A stretch of DNA of 64,000 bases, from contig KV918967.1 in the NCBI GenBank assembly GCA_002049455.2, positions 62,001 to 126,000 of the forward strand, read 5' to 3'. The position numbers and the translations under genes are program-made. The stretch's first letter is position 1. Each line of letters opens with the position of its first letter. The notes beneath the pieces were generated by a model. It ran no database searches. It was not told the DNA's origin and worked only from the letters and a program-made list of their open reading frames with translations. Positions 54,649 through 64,000 of the stretch are shown here, piece by piece. This DNA comes from Porphyra umbilicalis. Its lineage: Eukaryota; Rhodophyta; Bangiophyceae; Bangiales; Bangiaceae.

Positions 54649-54823
54649 GACGGTGTCGGCTCTCGCCGACGCCCTGTGGGCGCTCGCCGACGCGGAGCGC
54701 TTTGGCCTCGTGCGGCTCTTTTGGGGCGCCCCCGAGCGCGCCGCCGCGGCGCGGGTGTTTGACGCGCTCGCCGCGGCGGGCGCGCCGCGCGTGCCGCCGC
54801 TGCGCGCGCGGTACGGGGTGTGA
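53309..54823 (+). CDS. TPR and RPAP3_C co-chaperone (RPAP3/SPAG1-like)
   Basis: The start at the ATG at 53309 (MASPPETDPYVPGREDLLLA). A Pro run leads to a TPR domain, AKARGNAAFRAGDMATAAAA, ANRSAVRLRVRDWAGASADA, of the kind that clamps the EEVD tails of Hsp70/Hsp90. A long Pro/Gly linker follows, with a RIVEVPPPPP piece. The C-terminus is a helical RPAP3_C domain (PF13877): ASFAAAWADLGRPP, GAYLAAAVAAGRRPFVRAAL, ADALWALADAERFGLVRLFW. Such proteins work with R2TP and Hsp90 to assemble RNA polymerase, snoRNP or axonemal dynein complexes. Three frames are used; the changes lie in the C run at about 53380-53402 and in C runs between 54200 and 54275. Each step fits one missing base. In related proteins the linker is usually of normal composition. 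Confidence 0.78.
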
Positions 54824-54827
54824 GGGG

Positions 54828-54860
<33 letters not shown>

Positions 54861-55386
54861 GGGAGTCGCGCAGAGCCCCCGCCGCGCCCCCCCCGCCGCC
54901 GCACGCCGGCCCGCGGGCGCGCGCTCGGGGGCGCCCCCGCTATGGCCGTTGCTGCCAGTGCCTGGGCGCGGGGGGGTGGGGGGGGGGGGACGGTCGCCCC
55001 ACCCCGGCGGCGGCGGCGGCGCGTGGCGCCCCGCGTCTGCCGCGCGCACGGCGGGGGGCTCGTTGTTGTGGCGGGGGCGCGGGTGGCCACGCGCGACGGC
55101 GGGCGGGTGCGGGGTCGGCGGTCGCGGACCCGAGGGCACTCTGGCGGCAGCGGCAGCCCGGTGGGCGCTTGCACGTGCGGCCGTTGTGGGCACTGCGCGG
55201 GTGTGGCAACGGGGCGGGTACCCCGCCCGCTCCCGTGTCGTGGTCGACCGCGGGGCAGGGCGGGCCGTCATCCTGGTCGGGTTGGCATGCCCGCTGTGGT
55301 GGTCTACCAATGAAGCGGCTCGCTGGCAGTGTCAAGTGGGCCGCGCGTGTGTGCACTCCCATAGGCCCCGCCCTGCCCCTCCCACG
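54824..55386. other. Intergenic DNA between convergent genes
   Basis: Begins with a run of 30 G at 54830-54859. The rest is GC-rich and empty of recognisable genes. Confidence 0.6.
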
Positions 55387-58300
55387 CTACCGAAAGTGCC
55401 AAAACAGCGACGCGAGCAAGCCCATCTGCGTCGACACGGCCACGTCCACCGCCAGCGTGCGGGCGGTGCCGCCCTTGGCGTCCCCTGCCGACCCGTCACC
55501 GCCAATGCCGTCAAACGCCGGCGCCGGCGGCACGCCGCCGGCGGCGGTCCGCCCCCCCTCGTCCGCCGGCGGCGACGCGGACCCAACCTCCCACGCCCCC
55601 GCGTCGTGGTCGTCGGCGCCGCGCCCGCCCACCGCCGCCGCGTCGACCGTGTCGGCGGCCACGTACGCGCCGCCCGCCGCCTGCCGTCGGCGGGCCGCGT
55701 CGACGGCGCTGCCGCCGGCGGCCGCGTCGGCGCCGCCGAGCCCCCCCGCCACCGCCGCCAACTGCGCGGGCGTCGGCCCCGCACTGCAGCGGGAGACGCC
55801 AATGAGCACCGCCGTCGAGGCGGCGGTCGACACGGCCGCAAAGTGCAAAAAGTTGGAGTGGAGGAGCGCCCGCCCGAGGGCGCCCCCAGGGGGGGCCCGA
55901 AACGGCAGCGCCGCCGCGGGGTACAATGCGGACGCCGTGAAGCGGACGACGCCGAGGGCAAAGCCGACGGCGAGCGACGCGAGCGCGCCCGTGGTCGTCG
56001 CGGGGGGGTACCCAATGGCCGCCACGTAGACGACGGCGATGGGGGGCGCCAAGTAGGAAATGACGCTTTGGATGTACACCTGTGGGGGACCGAGGCGGCG
56101 GCGGGGGGGGGAGAGAAACAGCGGGTGCACATGGTGGATAACGAATGCAAGATGAGCAAGTCGTGAGTGCGGCTGAGACGAGCATCAGCAACAGTCGGCA
56201 GCAACGCAGAGCATGTACCTGGGGTGCGGCACCCTGGAACCAGTGAAAAAACGAAGCGGCCCCGCAACGCCACTGCCAAAGACACCTCGTGACGGAGGCG
56301 GTGCGCCTGTCGCCCGCAATCCCCGCCCGCAAAACGTACGTAGAGCTGGTCTGACACGCCCTCAATGACCGGAATCCACAAGACGCCGACGACCATCAGC
56401 GCGACCGTCACGACGCGCCCGACGAGCACGAGGCGCGCCTCGCCCGCGGCCCCCCCTTCCCCACGCCCCCCACCACCACCCGCCCACACCCCGTACAAGT
56501 CGTACGCAACGACCGTGGCCGTCGAATGGAACGTCGACGCGAGGCTGCTCATCAATGCCGACACCATCGCCGCCACCATCACCCCGAGCAGGCCGTGCGG
56601 CAGCAGCGCGGCGGCCATGGCCGGGTACGACTCGTTTGGTGCGGCGGCCACAATGTCGGGGAGGTGGAGGCGGGCTGCAGTGGGGGAATGTGGAAAAGAA
56701 AAGAGCCGATACACCGCATTCCAAGTGAAGCAGCAGCGAGCGTGAGCAAAAGAGACCATATGAGGTGGACGCCAACAGCGCCCTGACGATTTGACCGGAG
56801 CACCTTCGCGTCACGCCACCAACACACATCCGTGTCGATAGCTCCCCCTTGATTGCACGTACCTGCCATGCCGGGGACGACCATGAGAAAGGGGATGGAG
56901 AGTTTCGCGGCACCACAAGCGGCGCAACCGCCCCTCGCGTGGGAAAGCGCGTAAGGGGAGCGGGCAGAGAGGACGCGCTGGACGACCATCTGGTCTGTAA
57001 CAAGTCAATGGCAAGGAGCAAGCCGACCAAACGGGCAGAGGCGCGACGGCAGAGTCCCGACAATGTGAGCAACCACGAACCAAGACGTGCGGGCGTCGCC
57101 AAGAGAGGCCGGCAAGGCACAAACACACGGCGGTCACCCCACCAACCGGGCAGACACGTCGCCAAGGGACGGCCCACAGCTGGGCGCAAAGCAGCCACAC
57201 AAACGTACCCGTGCACCAGTACCAAACTTGCATGGCTGCGGTGGGGGAACGCGCGGCCAAAACAGCGACAGACCATGCAAGCAGAGGGAAGCGGCAGCGC
57301 GCGTCAGCAAGCGACACAAAATGGGCGCTAGACGCGGACCGCCCAACCCCCGCCCGCATCACGCTGTCGACCGACAGGCCGCCACGCCGCCCGCCCGCCC
57401 ATTGCACGTACCGGGCAGCCCGAGCAGCACCCCCGTCCACGGAAAGTCGACCCACCCGACGTGCCCCCCCGGGGGTTGGAAGACGTGGAGCATGCCCCCC
57501 CGCCCCGAGTCGACAAGCCCCGTCACGAGCCCCGACCACCCCCCCACCGCCCGGAGCGACAGGCCGAGCAGCGGCACCGAGCCGATGAGCAACACCCCCG
57601 CCTGCAGCTGCTCGGTGAGGATCACCGCGTCGAGGCCGCCGACGATGGTGTAGACGGCGGTGAGGGTGACGAGGGCGGTCAGGGAGACGGTCGCAGAGAT
57701 GCCGAGGAGGACGCGCAGGATGACTGGGGGGGGGGGGGAGCGGGGGGGAAGGTGCTCGGGGAGCCGAGGGGGGGGGAGAGCGGCACGGGCAGACGGGGGG
57801 CCCCACAGCGTGCGTCAGCCACCGCTCCAACCAGACGAGCGCCCCCCTGCGGCGTGCGCCAACACGCCGAGCCCGCCGACGGCGGCCATGGCAAGCCCGA
57901 CCGCCCGGCGCCGCGCGTCCGTGGCGCCGAGCAGGCCACCGCATCACCCTCCCCCCCCCCACACACACCCCCCCCCCCCCCCCCCCCCATGCGCGCAGCC
58001 GCGGCGGGGCAGCCGCCCCCAACGCACTCGCGCCCGAGTAGAGGATGACACAAATTTTGGTGAGCACCGCCGCCACAATCGTCACGGCGGCCATGAGGAC
58101 GCGCACGCGGCGGTCAAAGCGGGCCTCCATCACCTCGGGGATGGTCGCGACGCGCATGCGCAGGAAGACGGGCGTGAAGGTGTAGCCGAGGACGACGGCG
58201 ACGAAAAAGGCGGCCATCCACTCAAACGACGCGACGGCCATCCCCGACGTGGCGCCCGCCGACGCGAGGCCGATAAAGTGTTCGGAGCCTGGCGCGGCGG

Positions 58301-58872
58301 CGGCACGCGGGGCGACGCACGCAGGGGGGGGGGGGGGGGGGGGGAGGCGGCGTCCACAGCAAAACAAGAGGAATGAAAAAAAAAAAAGGGGCGTGAGCGA
58401 CGGGGACGGTCGAGCGGGGGCGGCTGCCCAGGAGTGGGGCGCGCGCCCACACACACCCTCTCCACCCCTACGGCGCGGCCTCTGCGACGCGCCACCCCCC
58501 CCCCCCCCCCCTCTGCCAACGCACCAATGTTGGACATGAAGAGCGACGCGCCAATGCCAAACCACCCCGTATTGCGGCCGGCGAGAAAGTACCCCTCAGA
58601 GGCGGCCACCCCCCCACGGGGGGGGTCCCCCCCCCCCCACGGCAACGGCGGCTGCTCCCCACCGTCCGCGTCGGGCGGCGCCACCGGGCGGGCGCCCCGC
58701 GCGCCCCCCCCCCCGCACCGGCGGCGGCGGTGGCGGCGGTGGCGGCGGCGGCGGCGTAGCGCGCCTGCTTGCGCGACGCCACCACCGAGATGCCGAGGAG
58801 CACCACAAAGTAGGCGGCAATGACGGCAGCGTCGACGCCATTGAGCGCCGCCGCCGTGGCGAGCGTCGGCGT

Positions 58873-58907
<35 letters not shown>

Positions 58908-58935
58908 TGCCGCCCGCAGGGGGGGTGGCCGCCAT
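55387..58935 (-). CDS. Sodium:solute symporter, SLC5/SGLT-like, seven exons
   Basis: Exons on the minus strand: 58935-58525, 58288-58028, 57723-57412, 57235-57209 (27 nt), 56994-56863, 56674-56340 and 56079-55387, about 723 residues. All introns are GT-AG, and phases match at every junction except that exon 1 is one base short, probably at a C run near 58707-58717. SGLT landmarks occur in order: VIAAYFVVLLGISV, SEGYFLAGRNTGWFGIGASL, MSNIGSEHFIGLA, LTKICVILYSGA, TAVYTIVGGLDAVILTE, WYWCTDQMVVQRVLSA, HGLLGVMVAAMVSALMSSLA, VYIQSVISYLAPPIAVVYVA. It should be a plasma-membrane or vacuolar carrier driving uptake of a sugar or other small solute with sodium; the substrate is not predictable. The similarity is to the glucose-type branch, not to the DUR3 urea carriers. 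Confidence 0.92.
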
Positions 58936-60496
58936 GGCGGCAGCAGAGGGATTGCGCAGGAAGGGGGGGGAAGGGGGGTGGAAGGGGGGGGGGGGACGCG
59001 CGCCGTACGGGGACCAGCGGCGGGACGGGGGCGCACCCGAGGCGGTGCGGGTGCCGACGAGCTGTCAATCATTTAGGGATTGTGCGCGTGATCCGTCTGC
59101 GGTGGGGGCAGCGCGCGGGGCGCGGGCGCTCTCCCGCCTCCCGTGGCGCGCCCGACGACCGGGCGTCGCGGCGGCCGCCGCGCGCGGCAGCGGCTGCACC
59201 GGTGGGGCGCGACGGCGTGGGGTGGCGCCCGCGGGCGCGTTGAGGGGCCCCCCGCGGGGAGTCCCGTGGGCGATGCGCAGGGGCGGGCGCGCACGACGCA
59301 CGGGCGCCGCCGACGCGCGCGGCACGCACACTCCCCACGGCCGCCGCGCCGGGCGGGTGGGGGGGCTGACCGCGCGGCAACCGCCCCTGGCGGTGTGCCC
59401 CCCCTCCCCAGGGTTTTTATCAGCACCCCCTGTATATCGGCCATGTGGGGAGGTGCTGCGCGGCGGCGCCCGCCACGTCCGCCGACGCGTCGTGCGCGAC
59501 GGTGGCCTCTTGAGCCGGCGCGCCACGCGCGTCGGCGGCGCACATCCTCCGCATGGCCGCCGGCGGTGGGTTTGCGCGGCGCGGAGCGCAACGAGGGGTG
59601 GGGCGGAGGTGCGAAGGGCGTGACACCGCGGCCGGGCTCGTGTGGCGGTGGGTGAGCGACGCGCGGCCGCGCGGGTGCCACCCCCCAACGGGCGGCGGCA
59701 ACGGTTGACGCGGCGGGGCAGGGCCTGGAGAAGCAGGCCCCGCCCGCGCCCCATCACGTACCACCGCTGCTACGCGAAAGCGTCCATCTCGCGTCGGGCG
59801 CCGCTGGTCGGGTCCCCGTCGTCGCCCTTGCTCCGGTGGCGGCCCCAACGACCAGCATCACGGAAACAGACGGCGCGGCCACCCACCGTCAGCAACCCGT
59901 CGAGGAGCCCCATAATGACGCGTCTGACGGCGTCGAGCAACGCGCCCGGTAGCGTCTGGCTGGGGTGGGTGGCAGGGGCCACCCGCCCCCAGGTGCTGCG
60001 GACGACGCGGGCGACCGCAGCGACCGTCGCGCCGTGGGAGTGCATGTGCCAGGCACCACCCGCGTCTGACCGTGGCAGACCGTGGGCCACGCCGCAGCAG
60101 GCACTGGGGAGGGCGGAAGCGACCACGTCCGGGACCCAGGCGGCCCGTCGGGCGGGGCGCGTGGCCAGGCCCATTGGGTCGTTGGCCATGACCGCCAGAC
60201 GGGCGAGGCGGGCCTGGGCCGCTGGCACAGCGCTCCATGACAGCTACTGCCAGCCGTAGACCTGGGCAGGAGCTGGAAAAGAAACAGAGCTCGCCATCAA
60301 CGCGCCGTTCCCGTCCTGCTGTCCATCGTTCGACAAACGTAGAGACAAAATCCAGGCATCAGTAAAATGTATACTACATACTGTGGTGAACACTCCGTTC
60401 AGGGTCTCTCCCACAAAGTCCAACCACTTGATGTAATAGCTGAAAAGTTCAATGTACTCGCGCGCGCTGGTGGTCATCGATCCATGCAGGTCATCT
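58936..60496. other. Intergenic DNA, no supported gene
   Basis: 58936-60240 is GC-rich with no domain; 60240-60496 is of moderate GC. It must hold the symporter promoter and, further right, that of the P450. Confidence 0.55.
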
Positions 60497-60627
60497 ATTG
60501 TGCTTCTCACCAAAATTGGACCCACAACATCCGCTTCAGCATCTTGAACCGCCCCCTGAGCCACTGAAACAGTGATATTGCAGCGGAAGCCGATGCACCG
60601 AGGTCCAGTTGATGTGAGAAGCACAAT
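60497..60627. repeat. Foldback inverted repeat upstream of the P450 gene
   Basis: ATTGTGCTTCTCAC (60497-60510) pairs exactly with 60614-60627, and about 30 further bases on the inner side match at roughly two thirds of positions. Translated inward the arms give IVLLTKIGP and IVLLTSTGP, so this may be an inverted duplication of a formerly coding piece. The right arm ends 8 bp before the ATG at 60636. Confidence 0.7.
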
Positions 60628-60635
60628 ATGGCACA

Positions 60636-62895
60636 ATGGCCACCGGCTCGCCCCAACAGTCACCGCACGTCGCACACAGCGAGTTCATCGTGTGTCCCCT
60701 CCATTGGGCGCGCATGGTGTGGCCGCTGCCGCAAAGTGTGGCCGCTGCCGCAAAGGCAGCGGCAGCCACGCTGCTGTACCCCAGACCCCTTCCACCCCGC
60801 CGCCACCGTTGGCTCGTCGCGGGCGCCGCCCCGCCGCCGCCGCCATCGTCGTCACCCCGCCGCCGCCATCTCACCGCCGTCGGTCGCCACCATCGCCCCC
60901 CCCCCCCCCCCCCCCCCACGCCTGCGTTGTCTGTCGCGCCGACCCCCCCCCCCCCCCCTCCCCGCCATGCCGCCGCCGATGCTCCCCCCCGGCCCGTGGC
61001 GGCGGCGGTCGTGGCCGCCGCCGCCGCCGCCGCCTTCCTCCTTGCGCGCCCCGCCGTGGTCGGCGGCGCCCCCCCCCCCTCGGCGGTGGCGTCGCTCCTC
61101 GTGCCTGCCGCCGCCGCCGCTGCCGCGGCGATGGCGGCCACCCTCCTCTGGCCCCGCTTTGCGACCGAGACGCTCGGGCTGCACGGCACCGTCCTCCCCT
61201 CCCCCTCGTGCAGCTCCGACTGGCCGGCGCTCGGGCGCGTGCGCCCGCTGGCTACGGCGTCTATCGGCAAGCGCCTCCACCACCTGGTGGCCGCCTGGCA
61301 GGCGAGCGTCGGCTGGGGCAAGAACTTTCAAGTGTGGCTCGGCGGCGCCCGCTGGGTGTACATTGCCGACTTGACCGACGGGCGGTATCTGACGCAGCGG
61401 CTCAACCCGCCGCGCGCCCCCAAGATTATGCGGTGGTTTGGGGAGCTCATCACCCCGCGCATGGTTTTTCTGGTCGGCAACGAGGAGCACGTGAAGGTGC
61501 GCAAGATTGCCCACATGGCGCTGCTCACGTCGGCAACGGCCGACACGGTCACCGCCGCCGTGGGGGACCTGCTGCTGTCGGGGACGCCCGGGTCACCGTC
61601 GGGCAGCGCCCGCTCCTACCAGGGCAAGGTGCTCGACGCGGCGATTGCCGCCGGGGACCCGCTCGACCTCGACGCGTGGGCCGTCGACGTGACGCTCGGC
61701 GTCATGTTTCGGGTGCTCTTTTCGGAAACGCCCCCCCGGGAGGTTGTCGACGGCACCCGCCACGCGATGAGCGAGTGGATTGACGCGATGAGCTTGGTGA
61801 CGGGGATGCCCACCCCCGCGGTGATGTCGTTTGGGGCGCGCCGCCGCATCCGGGCGGCGGGCGATTGGCTCGTCGACCTGTTTGAGGCGGCCGTTGGCCG
61901 GCGCCGGGCGGCGTGGGCCAACGGCAGCCGGCCCGTGCCGCCGCCCGCGGGGGCACCCGAGCCCCCGGAGGGGCTCGACATGCTCGACGTGATGCTCCGC
62001 GACCGGGACGGGGGAGGGATTTACGCGGGCGACGAGCGGCGGCTGTACGCAGACTTGGCCATGTACCTGCTCGGCGGGCACGACACGACGGTATGTGTGT
62101 GGGGGGGGGGGGGGTTCCTTGCATCGTTGCCGTTGGTACCCCGCGGGGGGCAGGGAGACTGGGGCTTGGCGGGGGTTGCATTGCTGCTTGGGGTTTGGCG
62201 ACTGACGACCACAACGTCCATTGCTCCCACCCGCCGTGTTCCCCCCACCGTCCGCACGCGTCTGCGCACGCGCCGTTGCCCATGGCGCCCCCGTCTCCCA
62301 CCCGCAGGCCCACAGCTTGGCCTTTGCCATCCACGCCCTCACCTCCCACCCCGACGTGGAGGCGCGCCTCCTCGCCGAAGCCGACGCGCAGCTACCGCCC
62401 GCCCCCCACACGGTGACGCCCCGGGACTTGCCCAACCTCCCCTACCTCGACGCCGTGTGGAAGGAGACGATGCGGCTCTTCCCCATTGCCGCGCTCGGCA
62501 CGATGCGGCAGCTGACGGGGGACACCAAACTCCCGTCGGGGGCGGTGCTGCCCGCGGGCACCCTCATCACCATGCCCATCATTACGAGCCACCACAACCC
62601 CGAGGTGTTTCCGCGGCCCGCCGAGTTTTTGCCCGACCGGTGGCTGCCGGCAGGGTTGGGCGACGGCTCCCCGCCGCCGCCGCGGGCGGCGTGGATCCCC
62701 TTTCAAGTCGGGCCCCGGTCGTGCTCGGGGCAGCTGGTCGCGGTGACGCAGTTCAAGGCGGGGCTCGTGTCCCTCCTCCGCGCGTACCGCTTCAAGGTGG
62801 CCCCGCCGCTGCCGGGGGGGGAGGGCGTGTGGGACGCGAGCGTCATGACGCTACGGCCGGTCAACTTGCGGGTCATTGTACAGCACCGCACGTGA
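60636..62895 (+). CDS. Cytochrome P450, two exons
   Basis: Exon 1 ends at 62090 and exon 2 is 62308-62895. The intron (217 nt) starts GTATGT and ends CCGCAG, phase 0, and splits the I helix. The monooxygenase hallmarks are present: LLGGHDTT then AHSLAFAIHAL (I helix), KETMRLFP (ExxR, K helix), FPRPAEFLPDRWL (PERF-like) and FQVGPRSCSGQLVA (heme loop; Cys is the iron ligand). A hydrophobic AAVVAAAAAAAFLLARPAVV stretch near residue 130 could be a membrane anchor. The start is uncertain. The ATG at 60636 gives about 110 low-complexity residues before this anchor, and C runs at 60896-60917 and 60947-60958 could hide a frame break; a start inside that stretch is possible. Family within P450 and substrate unknown; carotenoid or fatty-acid hydroxylation are options. 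Confidence 0.9.
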
Positions 62896-63466
62896 GGCGG
62901 GGGGGGGGGGGGAGAGGGTAGAACGGGGCGGTGTGATGGCGCAAGAGGTCGCCCTGCCACAGAGGGCGTAGTCACACAAAAGGAGTTGGGTGCGTGCGTC
63001 GACCCGTGTGGGGCGAGATCCCCATCCCCGTCATTGTTCTGCTCGTGTCGTGCGGCGGGCTCGATGTGACGGTCAGCCGCGGCGGCTGTCGCGGCACGCC
63101 GGCAGGGGCGCGCGGTGGTGCCCCCGCTCGATGCGGCCGTCGTGGAGGCAGCTGCCTGGGTGCACGGCCGAGCTCGGCGCGGGGTGTCCTCCGCTTGCTC
63201 TGGTGCCTGACGGCAGCCCGCCGCTTGCGAGCCAGCGGTGGCCGCGCCCACTGCCGCCGCGCCGTCCTCCCCAGCGCCAACGGGCGCGCGCACAGCCGAG
63301 CCCCACCGACAACCTCCACACCACACGCAGTCCACGGGCGGCGGCGGCAGCGCCATCGCCGACGCCTCGCCCAGCGGGAGCCCCGGTTACACCTGCGCCG
63401 ACTTGATTCACCCCACCCGTGCCCGCCGACGCCGCCCCTCCGCAGCCACCCAACCCGCGCTCTCAC
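62896..63466. other. Intergenic DNA between convergent genes
   Basis: GC-rich, with a G run just after the P450 stop. No gene is recognised. Confidence 0.55.
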
Positions 63467-63688
63467 CTACGCGTGCCCCCCCCGGGGGGGGGGCGTCCCC
63501 CCCCCCCCCCCCCTCGTCCCCCCCCCCCGCTCCTTGCGGGCGGCGGCCTTGCGCGCCGTTTTGCACCGGTCGCTACACGTGAGCACCTCGTCCCAGCAGC
63601 GCTCCCACTTTTTCCGCCACGTAAACGGGCGGCTGCACGTGACGCACACCTTGGACGGGAGGTTGGCTTTGGCAACGCCCCGCGGCAT
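63467..63688 (-). CDS. DUF2256 family small zinc-ribbon-like protein
   Basis: The start at the ATG at 63688 ([15 protein letters not shown]) gives 73 residues; an upstream in-frame ATG at 63814 would add a Pro-rich tail not seen in the family. The DUF2256 (PF10013) motif is complete: [20 protein letters not shown] followed by [12 protein letters not shown]. The four Cys are arranged as a small zinc site. In bacteria members are short and of unknown function. The C-terminal part after [10 protein letters not shown] is Gly-rich low complexity at a G/C run, so the real end may differ slightly. Convergent with the P450 gene. Confidence 0.9.
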   Translation of the reverse strand: MPRGVAKANLPSKVCVTCSRPFTWRKKWERCWDEVLTCSDRCKTARKAAARKERGGGTRGGGGGTPPPRGGHA

Positions 63689-64000
63689 GGCGCCCGACCC
63701 CGACGGCGGCGGGGGCGACGACCGTTGACGCGCTTGGGGGGGGGCAAGGGCGAACCGCCGCGCGCGGTCGGGGGGGGGCAGCGTGGCGGGCGGGGGGGGG
63801 GTGACGGCAGCCACCGCCAGACCACGGGGGGGGGGGCGCGACCGGATGGCCGCGGCGTGGGGGGGGCGAGGAAGGCCGGGGGGGGGGCATGGGGACGGCG
63901 CACCGCTCGATCCGTCGGGGGCGGGTGGATGGTGGAGCAGGGGCGGGTGGATGATGGAGCAGGGGCGGGGGGGGCGAGCGGTGAGCAGTCAGGGGTGGGG
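63689..64000. other. Window edge, GC-rich DNA
   Basis: Several G runs and a short direct repeat, GAGCAGGGGCGGGTGGATG-like, near 63926-63967. Nothing else is supported. Confidence 0.5.

Noticed and set aside
55387-58935. DUR3-type urea symporter
   Set aside because: The family is right, but WYWCTDQMVVQRVLSA and the order of conserved helices match the glucose-type SLC5 branch better.
1-64000. CRISPR arrays, rRNA genes, tRNA genes, bacterial operons or promoters
   Set aside because: No regularly spaced repeat array, rRNA-like sequence or convincing tRNA arms were seen by eye; introns and transposon types show a eukaryotic genome. A tRNA scan was not possible here.

Overview
The window is nuclear DNA from a eukaryote with a very GC-rich genome. 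Genes are spaced, on both strands and without operons. At least three contain GT-AG introns of about 175-305 nt. Plant/algal-type content includes a free-standing PurM, a HAT-repeat protein of the Mbb1/HCF107 plastid RNA-factor type and a likely plastid transit peptide. A sodium:solute symporter, a GT77-like glycosyltransferase, many G/C homopolymers and few introns per gene fit a marine bangiophyte red alga (Porphyra/Pyropia-like). That assignment is an inference; another GC-rich alga is possible.

Layout. 1-12.7 kb is accessory and low-complexity DNA: foldback repeats, an unknown zinc-binding-like ORF (3641-5956, minus) and a dead Tc1/IS630-type transposase gene (7177-8199, minus). 12.8-30.2 kb is a gene-rich block: a secreted protein with one intron (12779-14851), a GT77-like glycosyltransferase (16011-17656), purM (18991-20506, minus), an inositol polyphosphate kinase (22533-24338), a HAT-repeat protein (26117-28491) and a weak ORF (28951-30178, minus).

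31.2-45.1 kb is a mobile-element cluster. A complete-looking PIF/Harbinger element (31215-35578) has 22-bp terminal inverted repeats and a 3-bp target duplication. It carries a SANT-like gene and a DDE nuclease gene, with a fragment of the host rRNA-biogenesis gene RRP5 between them. A second, non-autonomous element (36972-41574) has perfect 28-bp inverted repeats and a TAA duplication. It sits inside a 2-oxoglutarate/Fe(II)-oxygenase-like ORF; the two halves are exactly in frame across the duplication. Next comes a large HNH/NUMOD homing-type nuclease ORF (42216-44525), which runs directly into an acyl-CoA oxidase fragment (44521-45148).

45.1-64 kb is again gene-rich: a GT32-like glycosyltransferase, an unusual protein with an oxidoreductase-like part and a C-terminal J-domain, an unknown ORF, a TPR/RPAP3_C co-chaperone, a seven-exon SLC5/SGLT-like symporter with a 27-nt micro-exon, a cytochrome P450 with one intron, and a DUF2256 protein.

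Many real genes are broken in frame at or near long runs of G or C. Almost every break I could resolve is what a run recorded one base too short would produce, so these are more likely consensus errors or hypervariable runs than dead genes. The transposase genes are different: they carry in-frame TGA stops where CGA (Arg) is likely, as expected after decay of methylated CpG.
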